From Desulfobacterales bacterium (GTDB taxonomy: Bacteria; Desulfobacterota; Desulfobacteria; Desulfobacterales; Desulfobacteraceae), in NCBI GenBank assembly GCA_022361135.1, contig JAKSBM010000896.1, forward strand, positions 1-7,390: a DNA stretch of 7,390 bases, read 5' to 3'. How positions within the stretch are numbered: position 1 is the first letter of the stretch; each line of letters opens with the position of its first letter. The notes beneath the pieces were generated by a model, which was not told the origin of the DNA, did not search any database, and saw only the letters and a program-made list of their open reading frames with translations. Both the position numbers and the translations under genes were made by a program. Below are positions 1 through 6,780 of this stretch, piece after piece.

Positions 1-67
1 ATGAATAAAGTTTGCGATTAATCGGAGTTATCCCATGACGGAAACGGGCCTTTGGGACCCAATGGAA

Positions 68-940
68 TCAACACATTGAAATGGAAAATTGGGAGAGATC
101 CAGGCAGGATTCCCACTGGGGCAACCGGGGCTCGGGCCCCTGGATGCGAAGCCGGGGGGCATCCCCCTGGGCCAGCCCATTGATCAGCACCCACAGGTGG
201 GTGTCGCCCCAGAACCGGGGCGGGGTATCGGCCCGGGCCACATGATCCTGGAGTTCCAGGGGGGTACGGCATCCCCGGGCCACCCCATCCAGAATCAGGT
301 TTTGAAGACGGCCCAATCCGGTTTCCGGGTATTCCGCCAGCCAGCGGGCGGCCGCCCCGGGGAGGGGAGGCAGGGGGCATGGACCTTCATTGGCCAGGCG
401 GGTTAAGGCCGTCCGATCCTTCAGGGCAAAGGCCTGGTCGGCCCGGTGGGCCAGTTGGAATAACGCCCCGTGGGCCCGGCGGCGCAGGGGATAGACCGAG
501 GCCAATTCTTCGGGTGTCATCTGCCCCAGTCCATGGAAGGGGAGGATCCCGGGAAAGGATTCCAGGCAGATCCATTCCACCCGGCGGGCCGTCACCCGCC
601 CTTGATCCGGGTCCAGGCAGGCCAACAGATGGACCAACATGGAAAGGTCGAAGAGGCAGGCATCGAACCAGAGGACCACGGGGGTGGCGGGGTCCAGTTC
701 CTCCAAAATTTGATACTGGGATGCCAATTCATTTTCCACAAAGCCCCGTTCCAGGCCGCCGGCGGTGTAATCTTCCAGGAAACGGGCCCGCTGGGATATG
801 AGATCCCGATCCGGCCATCCCGCAGTCCGGGGCCCCAGGTAAAGCAGGTCGTGCCAGACCATGATCCGGCCGGGGAGACCGGCCTGTTTCAATTGGCCGG
901 CAGCGATATCACCACCGATGATGTGCAGGGGGAAACTCAT
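68..940 (-). CDS. DUF1835 domain protein (probable DUF1835-DUF3658 architecture)
   Basis: A 290-residue protein of unknown function. The N-terminus (residues 5-37: HIIGGDIAAGQLKQAG, then VWHDLLYLGP) matches the DUF1835 signature, in which a HxxxGDS-like strand is followed by a W-D-L/V-x-x-GP segment. Residues 87-130 (VVLWFDACLFDLSMLVHLLA, then VEWICLESFPG) continue the domain as a Rossmann-like alternation. Residues 190-255 (LPPLPGAAARWLAEYP, a helical stretch with an R-x-x-N-x-I-L motif, then FWGDTHLWVLINGL) resemble the small C-terminal DUF3658 helical domain that usually follows. There is no signal peptide or membrane segment, so it is probably cytoplasmic. The length is normal for the family. 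The start ATG overlaps the stop of the upstream PAS gene (ATGA, 937-940). Only a weak CAGGG lies upstream of the start, so translation is probably coupled. Its biochemical role is not established, and no catalytic residues can be named with confidence. Family assignment is fairly sure; function is unknown. Confidence 0.85.
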   Translation of the reverse strand: MSFPLHIIGGDIAAGQLKQAGLPGRIMVWHDLLYLGPRTAGWPDRDLISQRARFLEDYTAGGLERGFVENELASQYQILEELDPATPVVLWFDACLFDLSMLVHLLACLDPDQGRVTARRVEWICLESFPGILPFHGLGQMTPEELASVYPLRRRAHGALFQLAHRADQAFALKDRTALTRLANEGPCPLPPLPGAAARWLAEYPETGLGRLQNLILDGVARGCRTPLELQDHVARADTPPRFWGDTHLWVLINGLAQGDAPRLRIQGPEPRLPQWESCLDLSQFSISMC

Positions 941-1641
941 GTGCCCTGTTTTTTCCCCTTCATCTCAATGTACCAATCATCCTCCCCGTAAATATCATCC
1001 ATGCAGGAAGGACAAAGGCTGTGGCTGAACAGGGCCGTGGAATGCTGTTCAAAATAATTCTCCAACCGGTTCCAATAGCCCTTGTCGTCCCGGATTTTCT
1101 TACAGGAGGAACAGATGGGAATCAATCCGCCCAGGGTTTTCACATCCTTGAGGGCTTTGTTAAGCTTTTGGATAAGCTTTTCCCGCTCCAGTTCCACCAG
1201 TTTCCGATCGGTAATATCCTTATGGGTACCGATGCTGCGAACGGGTTTCTCCGCTTCGTTCCAGGCAATGACCTTGCCCCGGCCCAGGATCCAGCGATAT
1301 TCTCCCCCCTTGGCCCGGAGCCGGTACTCCATGGTCCAAACATTATTTACCCGGATCTGATCCAGGATCTTTTTCTCGGCCCACTCCCGGTCGTCGGGGT
1401 GGAGGAGATTGAGCCAGGTTTCCCGGCAGGCCGGCAGCTCATAGGGCTCGTAGCCCAGCATGGTGTAATATCTGGGGCTGAAATAAATTTCCCCGTTTTG
1501 GGTATCCACATCAAAGATGCCGTCATTCACCGCCTCAATGGCCAGGCGGGTGCGCTCTTCATTGGCCCTTACCCTGGCCAATTCATTCTTCAACTCTTTG
1601 ATATGGAAGGTCAATTCCTCATAGCTCGGCTTTGATTCCAT
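937..1641 (-). CDS. PAS domain sensor protein with four-cysteine C-terminal tail, no output domain
   Basis: A 234-residue soluble protein. A short coiled coil (about residues 7-32) leads into one PAS fold (about 33-145). Visible PAS hallmarks are AVNDGIFDVD, the SPRYYTMLGYEPYE turn, HPDDR at 81-85, and the PAC-type end EYRLRAKGGEYRWILGRG followed by GTHKDITDRK. A second coiled coil (about 145-172) connects to a tail with IPICSSCKKIRDDKGYW (C177, C180) and LCPSC (C210, C213), two CxxC pairs about 30 residues apart that could bind zinc or another metal. This tail is common after PAS or receiver domains in deltaproteobacteria. No histidine kinase, GGDEF, HTH or methyl-accepting domain is present, so any output must act through protein contacts. 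No heme- or flavin-binding residues can be identified. An SD-like GGGAAAGG sits 6 nt before the ATG. The stop overlaps the DUF1835 start, which indicates coupled expression. Ligand and partner are unknown. Confidence 0.88.
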   Translation of the reverse strand: MESKPSYEELTFHIKELKNELARVRANEERTRLAIEAVNDGIFDVDTQNGEIYFSPRYYTMLGYEPYELPACRETWLNLLHPDDREWAEKKILDQIRVNNVWTMEYRLRAKGGEYRWILGRGKVIAWNEAEKPVRSIGTHKDITDRKLVELEREKLIQKLNKALKDVKTLGGLIPICSSCKKIRDDKGYWNRLENYFEQHSTALFSHSLCPSCMDDIYGEDDWYIEMKGKKQGT

Positions 1642-1647
1642 CCTGCA

Positions 1648-1655
1648 CCTTTCCC
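1648..1655 (-). promoter_or_regulatory. Ribosome binding site of the PAS gene
   Basis: On the minus strand GGGAAAGG precedes the ATG at 1641 with a 6-nt spacer. This is good purine-rich complementarity at a normal distance and supports that start over any internal methionine. Confidence 0.5.
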
Positions 1656-1660
1656 TTGGC

Positions 1661-1674
1661 GGCCCGGCAGGGCC
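1661..1674 (-). other. Perfect GC hairpin in the flavoenzyme-PAS intergenic gap
   Basis: GGCCC and GGGCC form a perfect 5-bp, all-GC stem around a 4-nt loop, between the flavoenzyme stop and the PAS ribosome binding site. No U-tract follows on either strand, so it is not a standard intrinsic terminator. It might affect mRNA processing or polarity between the two genes, but in a GC-rich genome a stem this short can also occur by chance. Confidence 0.3.
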
Positions 1675-1680
1675 ATTGTA

Positions 1681-3661
1681 CTAATCCCGAGCCAGTTCCT
1701 GGGCTTCGCTGATGCAATACATCAAATGCCGGGGGGATTTGGCATCTCCAATGGGATGAAAGGAAGCCCCGGACCCCTTTTCAAGGGCCTTGGCCTCCCG
1801 GACCGACTGGTGTTTCTCGGAAATCACCACGGTGTCATATCCCTCCAGAAAATAATCCTCTCCCTGGGATTTGAATTGAACCCCATCCGGGGTAAAGGTG
1901 TGGATTCCCACCTTTTTGTAAAGTTGGACATTCCCCGCCTTCAATCGCTCACGCAGATAATAGCGATCGTTGGAGGACATCTCTTCAGCAAAGCTCTTCT
2001 TCCGATTCAGGACAACGACTTCCTTGCCCTGATCGGCCAGGTAATCGGCCGTGATTAGACCACTCATGCCCCCCCCCAGGACAATGACCCGTTTTCCGGT
2101 CTCCTGGGCACCCGAGAGGACATCCACATTGGTCACCAACTCCATTCCTGTTTTAAACAATCCTTTGATCACCGGCATATCCGGCATGGACCCGGTGGCC
2201 AAAACCACCTGATCCGGCTGAACCGCGTCCAGCACCGATTCAGACAGGGGGGAATCAAAGGAAATTTCCACCCCCAATCGATCCAATTCCCGGCGGAAAA
2301 ACCCCAGGATATCGCCCAATTCTCCACGGCCCGGGGCCTTGGAGGCCAGCCCCAGAAGGCCGCCGGTGTGGGTACCGGCTTCACAGACCATGACCCGGTG
2401 ACCCTGGAGGGCAAACTCCCGGGCCGCGGCCATGCCCGCCGGACCGGCACCGGCCACCAGCACCCGCCGGGAATCGGGGCGCTGGGCATCCTTGAGTTTA
2501 TATTCCCGGCCCACATCCGGATTCACCACGCAGGAGCCGGGTTCCTTGGCCAGGACCGCATGGATACAGCCCAGGCAACAGCCCACACAGGGACGAATCT
2601 CATCCACCCGCCCCTGGGACGCCTTTTCCGGGTAGTGGGGATCGGCAATGACCGAACGCCCCAGGGCTACCATATCGGCCCGGCCCTCCTGGAGGATCTG
2701 GTCGGCATGGGCGGGATCCTTGATCCGTCCCACCGTGATCACCGGAATATTCACCCGGGCCTTCACGGCCTCGGCCAGATGGACAAAACAGCCGTGGGGG
2801 GTATACATGGAAGGGATGGTCAATTCGGTGGAGCCATAGACCCCGCCGCTGATATGGAGATAAACCACCCCGGCCGCTTCCAACTGGGGAGCCAGGCGCA
2901 GGGTATCCAACAGCTCCCAGCCATTCTGGATATAATCGTTACCATTGATGCGCAATCCCACGGGGAAGTCCGGACCGGCCTTGTCCCGGATCTGTTCAAT
3001 GATTTCAAAGAGAAAGCGGGTACGATTTTCAAAACTGCCCCCGTATTCATCGGTGCGGACATTGGAATTGGGGGCGAGGAACTGGTTGATGAGGTAGCCG
3101 TGGGCCCCGTGGATTTCGATGAAATCAAAGCCCGCCTCCCGGCAACGCCGGGCCGATTCTCCAAAACAGGCGGCCAATTCATGGATTTCCTCCACCTCCA
3201 GGGCGCGAACCTCCCCCTTGACCACGGCCGGTGCCGGGATGGCGGAAGGGGCCACCTTTTCCGGCAGATAGGACTGGCGGCCGCCGTGCATGAGCTGGAC
3301 CCCGAATTTCACCCCGTGGGGTTTCACCCGGGAAACCATTTCCCGGAGACCGGGGATGCACGAATCGTCGTACATCTGGGGCAGATCGGGCAATTCCTGG
3401 CCACCGGGGTGGACACTGCCCCCCCCCCACCAGCATCATGCCCACGCCGCCCTTGGCGCGTTCCACAAAATATTCAATCAATTGGTCGGTGACATGGCAG
3501 TCTTCATCCACACCAAAATTGATGCTCATGGCCGACATGAGCAGGCGATTTTTTACATTCATATTCCCGATTTGAATGGGAGAGAAAAGATGGGAAAAAT
3601 CCGGACGTGACACTTCGTTCGTTTCAGGTGCTGCTTGGGAACCAATGGAATCGGTCAACAT
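1681..3661 (-). CDS. NADH:flavin oxidoreductase, 2-enoate/2,4-dienoyl-CoA reductase type, frameshifted at a G10 run
   Basis: The gene is in two frames: the 5' part runs from the ATG at 3661 to the G run at 3419-3428, and the 3' part continues from there to the TAG at 1681. Removing one G gives a continuous 659-residue protein, a normal length for this family. An Old Yellow Enzyme TIM barrel (about 22-350) starts HLFSPIQIGNMNVKNRL and contains IHGAHGYLINQFL, with Tyr189 at the usual proton-donor position. Four cysteines at 358, 361, 365 and 377 (CX2CX3CX11C) fit the 4Fe-4S cluster that passes electrons between FAD and FMN. FAD (VLVAGAGPAGMAAAREF, about 400) and NAD(P)H (VIVLGGGMSGLI, about 525) Rossmann motifs follow. 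Such enzymes reduce activated C=C bonds of enoates or enoyl-CoA thioesters in the cytoplasm; the substrate here is unknown. The E. coli FadH segment GWHEARIP is not conserved (YGSTELTIP here), which favours an enoate reductase-like branch. It is the first gene of the left block. Without frame correction the initiating ORF goes out of frame after residue 81 and cannot form the enzyme. Confidence 0.85.
3419..3428 (-). repeat. G10 homopolymer (C10 on plus strand) at the frameshift point
   Basis: Ten consecutive C on the plus strand read as GT-G10-CAG on the coding strand. In the upstream frame this codes V-G-G-G-Q-C-P-P and runs out of family sequence. With nine G it codes V-G-G-G-S-V-H-P-G-G-Q, which joins the conserved sequence on both sides. 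The tract is therefore the exact site of the one-base shift. Homopolymers of this length are prone to sequencing error, replication slippage and transcriptional slippage. Confidence 0.9.
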
Positions 3662-3712
3662 GGAGAGCGCCCCCTATATGAAAGTCAGTTTTTCAGATGA
3701 TTTTTGGCCTTC

Positions 3713-3742
3713 AATATAGGCGAATCAGTTCATATTATTCAA
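3713..3742 (-). promoter_or_regulatory. Putative sigma70-type promoter for the flavoenzyme-PAS-DUF1835 block
   Basis: On the minus strand TTGAAT (3742-3737) is followed after 18 nt by TATATT (3718-3713). These match the -35 consensus at 4 of 6 positions and the -10 consensus at 5 of 6. The site lies in the only AT-rich gap of the window and points at the ATG at 3661, with an expected start near 3706 and a leader of about 45 nt. A purine run, AGGGGG, lies about 9 nt before that ATG and could be the ribosome binding site. This is prediction by eye only. Confidence 0.42.
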
Positions 3743-3754
3743 GTTTTTTCTTTG

Positions 3755-3780
3755 TTCAGGGCCTTGAAAGTCCCCCTGAA
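3755..3780. repeat. Inverted repeat with 7-bp arms over the GTPase stop codon
   Basis: TTCAGGG (3755-3761) and CCCTGAA (3774-3780) are perfect reverse complements around a 12-nt loop, and the left arm contains the stop codon of the GTPase gene. On the minus-strand transcript the stem is followed by an A-rich stretch, not a U-tract, so it is not a typical intrinsic terminator. It could protect the 3' end of the message or bind a protein, or have no function. Confidence 0.4.
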
Positions 3781-5201
3781 ACCGCTGGATCTGCGATGTC
3801 GGTCAGCAGCTTTGCCAATAAATTTTCAAAGGCCAGCCGAATTTCTTTCTTTTTCCATCCCTTGCCCCGGATAACGGCGTTAAAATACCGGGTGCAGATT
3901 TTCCGATCCTCCCGGGAGAGGCGTGAGGTGATGCCCTGTTTCCCCTGATCCCCGGAAACCGGGGCATCATCCCGCCGGCCGTGGGGCCGGGACATGACCA
4001 GGCCATAGTAGAGCAATGCCCGGTCCAGGAGGATGAAAAAGAATTGGAGATCCTTGCTGGGCCCCACCTGGACCCGGTCTCCGCCCAAACGCCGTCCCAG
4101 TACCGATTCCGCGGCAAATCGCCGGCCGCCCCAGACAGCGGAGCCCGCTCCGATAATCCCCCCCAGGGTGGTGAACACCCCGAAGCTGAGGCCATGGGCC
4201 GCCACATCGGCCACCACGCCCATGGACCCGCCCATGACAGCGCCGGCCGCCGCCAGCTGCCCCGGGGTCAACCCCAGCAGGGCCCAGGTCTTTTTGGAAA
4301 AGAGATCGTGGCGGAGCAAGGTGTCCCCGGGCAGATCCACCTGGAAAAGGGTATGGCGATAGAGACGACGGATCTGCTCAAACAACGCCGCTTCCATCCC
4401 CCGCAATTCCCCGGCATAATCCCGGGTCAATTTTTCCCGGATCCGGGCTTCGTCCCCGGATGAATCCAGCCGCCGGGACAGGGAAAAGGCCAAACTCTTT
4501 TCCACCCCATGGAGGATGAGATTACAGGCGGTGCGATTCCGGTGTTCCCAATCGGTGCGAAAGGCGAGGATCACCCGTTCCAGTGCCGGTTCCCAGTTCT
4601 GGTCCATGGATTTCAAACTCTCCAGCATGCGGATCCGTTCCCCGAAATCCGCCGTGTTGGAATTGAAGACCCGGATGGCGTTAAAGTGCATGCCGAATTC
4701 CCGGCGCCATTCCGCCACATGATCGGCGCCTCCGCCCTTGGCATTGATCACGGCCATGCGGGGCCGTCCGGTGAGGCGGAGGATTTCCATCTCCGCCAGA
4801 TCGTCGGGCCGCACCGGCCGGGAGCCGTCCACCACATAGATGATCCCCGCCCCCCGGGCCACGGGGCCCAAAAGCTCACATTCGTCGCAGAAAAAGGGAT
4901 CGGACTTAAAGGTGTTAATGAAGGTCTCCACCATCTGGTCCGCCGGTCCCGTGTATTTCCGGAACCAATCCAGGGTTTGGCGGGGGGTTTGGAAACCGGG
5001 GGTGTCCACAAAGCGAATGATTTCCCGGCCGTGGATTTCCACGGTATAGGTCCCGGACACCGTGGTTTCCCCGGGAACGGGGGAAATCCCAATGGCATCA
5101 TTTTCCGTTAAGGTGGACACCACCGATGACTTGCCTTCGTTGGGATGGCCCACCACGGCAAATTCAGGAATGGGCAATGGCTGTTCCAGATCCGACATCA
5201 T
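3756..5201 (-). CDS. P-loop GTPase with C-terminal DUF3482 domain
   Basis: A 481-residue protein. The N-terminal G domain (about 10-195) has a P-loop GHPNEGKS (18-25), a switch I Thr in PGETTVSG (about 43-50) and the G3 motif DTPG (66-69). Where Era-like GTPases have NKxD it has VINAKGGGAD (about 151-160), so guanine specificity is not assured by sequence. The C-terminal half matches DUF3482: a helical stretch (about 205-300), then a glycine/alanine-rich hydrophobic region (about 306-358) containing AAAGAVMGGSMGVV and TTLGGIIGAGSAVWGG that probably inserts in or lies on the membrane, then a soluble tail. In many proteobacteria this family is encoded next to a DUF2868 membrane protein, as here, so the two probably form one membrane-associated complex. 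The process served is unknown. The reading frame overlaps the upstream stop: starting at the first ATG gives a 4-nt overlap, at the second ATG (5198) a 1-nt overlap. GGAGGT abuts the first ATG and is 3 nt from the second, so the second is at least as likely. Confidence 0.88.
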   Translation of the reverse strand: MMSDLEQPLPIPEFAVVGHPNEGKSSVVSTLTENDAIGISPVPGETTVSGTYTVEIHGREIIRFVDTPGFQTPRQTLDWFRKYTGPADQMVETFINTFKSDPFFCDECELLGPVARGAGIIYVVDGSRPVRPDDLAEMEILRLTGRPRMAVINAKGGGADHVAEWRREFGMHFNAIRVFNSNTADFGERIRMLESLKSMDQNWEPALERVILAFRTDWEHRNRTACNLILHGVEKSLAFSLSRRLDSSGDEARIREKLTRDYAGELRGMEAALFEQIRRLYRHTLFQVDLPGDTLLRHDLFSKKTWALLGLTPGQLAAAGAVMGGSMGVVADVAAHGLSFGVFTTLGGIIGAGSAVWGGRRFAAESVLGRRLGGDRVQVGPSKDLQFFFILLDRALLYYGLVMSRPHGRRDDAPVSGDQGKQGITSRLSREDRKICTRYFNAVIRGKGWKKKEIRLAFENLLAKLLTDIADPAVSGGLSRP

Positions 5202-6778
5202 ACCTCCACACGCACCACCCGGAGAAGGGGATCCCCCAGGGCATTGATCTTTTCTTCCCAGACCCGGGCATTGACATCATCCCCGGCGATGGCCTGGCTT
5301 TCCCGCTCCGGTCCCTGGCAGAGGAGGACCCAGAGTGGGGCATCCAGCCGGCTGCGCAATTGACTGATATAAAAAAGCAGACCCCGGATGGGGGGCTGCC
5401 AGACTTCCTGGAGGAGAATCACCGGGCCGGAACAGTCCTCCAGCCGGGGGGCCAATGCCCGGGCATCGGCGTCTTCATCCAGGTCAATGGCAACCAAGGC
5501 CCCCTCCAGGTGAAATTGTTGGGCAATCAGGGAAACCATGGTCTCCCCCGGGGGCCCCTCCCAAATCTCGGCCGGAGCCAGGACCAGGGCGGGAATCAAA
5601 CCGGCATCCCCGGCCCCAGTGGATTCCGAAACCCGGGGCTCTGCCGGATCTTCATCCCCATGGACCGGGTCAAGGTCCCGGGGGTCTGCCGTTGACCTTG
5701 GTCCAGGGACGGCATTTTCCCTGGGCCGGGGCGGAGTCACCGGGGTTTCCCGGAATCGAATTTCCACCTCCGGGGACTGCATCCGGCCCAGAAGTTGACG
5801 GAATTCCGGCCGGGTCAAATCAAATTGCCGGCGGGACGCCATTCCGGCCCAGGCTCCGGCCAGAACCAGGACCAGGCGGGGCAGGACATTGTAAACCAAG
5901 AGGGAAAAACAGAGGAAGGGCCACCAGGAGACCAAATCCGCCGTGGCCAGGGTGTCCAATCCCTCCTTGAGGATGATCCGGGAGCCGCTGATCTGGGCCA
6001 GGCCGGGGTGGGCCCAATCCGGCACCATCCAGGACCAGGGGGCGGCAATTAAAGCCACCAGATCGTGGACCCCTTGGGGGGAGGTGACCAGGGTGGACTG
6101 CCATCCAAAGGCCAGGTCCGACACCGCCACCTTCACCAGGGTTCCCCCCAGCATGCCCAGGGAAAGCCCCAGGCCAGCCAGGCCCGACAATTGGAAAAGG
6201 CTCCAGAACAACGGGGTTGACGGTTCCAATCCCTGGAGGGCGGGTCCCGCGTCCCCCTTGACCCGCCCCAGGCGGGCCATGGCGCCGGAAACCAGGGCCG
6301 TGGTCCAGGGAACCGGCCGGGTGCGCCCCCGGAGCCCCCGGTAGAAAACCCGGACTCCCGCCATGGAAAAGACCAAGGGAACCAGGACAAAAATCAGGAA
6401 AAAGAGGGCCACATTCACCGGGGTACTCCCGTGGTAGGCCAAAAAGGAAAAAGCAAAGAAAAATCCCAACCCCAGGCCCAGGGACAGGAAAACCAGGGCG
6501 GCCATACGGGCGCACCGGGTGAAGGCCCGGCCCGGCAGGGCGTCCAATCCGGAAGGACCGGCATGGGCCAATTCCAACAGCCGTCGCAGTTCCAACCAGG
6601 AAAAGATCAAATCCGATTCATCCAAGGGAGGGGCATCATGGGGCCGGGAGGCGGTGATTTCCTTATGAATTTCCCGGTCCCGTTCCAGGAGGGATTGCCG
6701 GTCCACACCCGGGGCAAGGTCCCGGGCCATGAAATATTCCAAATCCAAGAGGTCTGTAAGTCGCGGTGCCATAGCCAT
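5198..6778 (-). CDS. DUF2868 family integral membrane protein
   Basis: A protein of about 526 residues from the ATG at 6778. An in-frame TTG at 6787 would add three residues but overlaps the upstream gene, and another ATG lies at 6772; none has a clear Shine-Dalgarno sequence. The cytoplasmic N-terminus (LTDLLDLEYFMARD, then LERDREIHKE and a SWLELRR helix) is typical of DUF2868. By eye there are four hydrophobic segments (about 92-114, 120-142, 193-219 and 285-309) with positively charged flanks. A proline- and acid-rich linker (about 335-395) leads to a soluble C-terminal domain (about 397-526) with alternating strands: LVLAPAEIW, GALVAIDLDEDAD, PVILLQEVWQPPIRG and APLWVLLCQG. The EVWQPP motif is the most distinctive feature of that domain. 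Function is not known. The GTPase encoded immediately downstream is its usual partner in other genomes, so the C-terminal domain or N-terminus may dock that protein at the inner membrane. Confidence 0.85.
   Translation of the reverse strand: MAMAPRLTDLLDLEYFMARDLAPGVDRQSLLERDREIHKEITASRPHDAPPLDESDLIFSWLELRRLLELAHAGPSGLDALPGRAFTRCARMAALVFLSLGLGLGFFFAFSFLAYHGSTPVNVALFFLIFVLVPLVFSMAGVRVFYRGLRGRTRPVPWTTALVSGAMARLGRVKGDAGPALQGLEPSTPLFWSLFQLSGLAGLGLSLGMLGGTLVKVAVSDLAFGWQSTLVTSPQGVHDLVALIAAPWSWMVPDWAHPGLAQISGSRIILKEGLDTLATADLVSWWPFLCFSLLVYNVLPRLVLVLAGAWAGMASRRQFDLTRPEFRQLLGRMQSPEVEIRFRETPVTPPRPRENAVPGPRSTADPRDLDPVHGDEDPAEPRVSESTGAGDAGLIPALVLAPAEIWEGPPGETMVSLIAQQFHLEGALVAIDLDEDADARALAPRLEDCSGPVILLQEVWQPPIRGLLFYISQLRSRLDAPLWVLLCQGPERESQAIAGDDVNARVWEEKINALGDPLLRVVRVEV
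5202..5207 (-). promoter_or_regulatory. Strong Shine-Dalgarno GGAGGT of the GTPase gene, unusually close to the start
   Basis: The minus strand reads GGAGGT directly followed by ATGATG. A spacer of 0 nt to the first ATG is too short for efficient initiation; 3 nt to the second is short but more workable. The site lies inside the end of the DUF2868 coding region, which fits a coupled stop-start junction (TGATG). Confidence 0.55.
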
Positions 6779-6780
6779 TT

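Noticed and set aside
45..60. GGGCC...GGACCC imperfect hairpin just downstream of the DUF1835 stop, considered as a terminator
   Set aside because: The stem needs a bulge and is not followed by a real U-tract on the minus strand (GTTTCC).
470..991. Plus-strand open frame of 173 residues opposite the DUF1835 gene
   Set aside because: It mirrors a recognisable gene, has no family resemblance, and its composition is that of an antisense shadow.
3179..3418. The out-of-frame tail of the 160-residue ORF as a genuine short protein
   Set aside because: After residue 81 the sequence is low-complexity Pro/Gly/Arg without family similarity, while the alternative frame carries the conserved enzyme.
2368..3492. 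374-residue plus-strand open frame opposite the flavoenzyme
   Set aside because: It lies antisense to a gene with clear cofactor motifs, shows no recognisable domain, and is rich in Gly, His and Pro as expected of a shadow frame in GC-rich DNA.
3741..3780. Possible intrinsic terminator formed by the 7-bp inverted repeat next to a T-rich run
   Set aside because: The T run (3744-3753) precedes the stem on the plus strand and is an A run after the stem on the minus strand, so neither orientation gives stem then U-tract.
3697..3948. Short plus-strand open frame starting in the intergenic gap
   Set aside because: Most of it is antisense to the GTPase C-terminus; there is no Shine-Dalgarno sequence and no similarity recognised.
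5126..5695. Plus-strand open frame of 189 residues across the GTPase/DUF2868 junction
   Set aside because: It spans two recognised minus-strand genes and has no domain or ribosome binding site.
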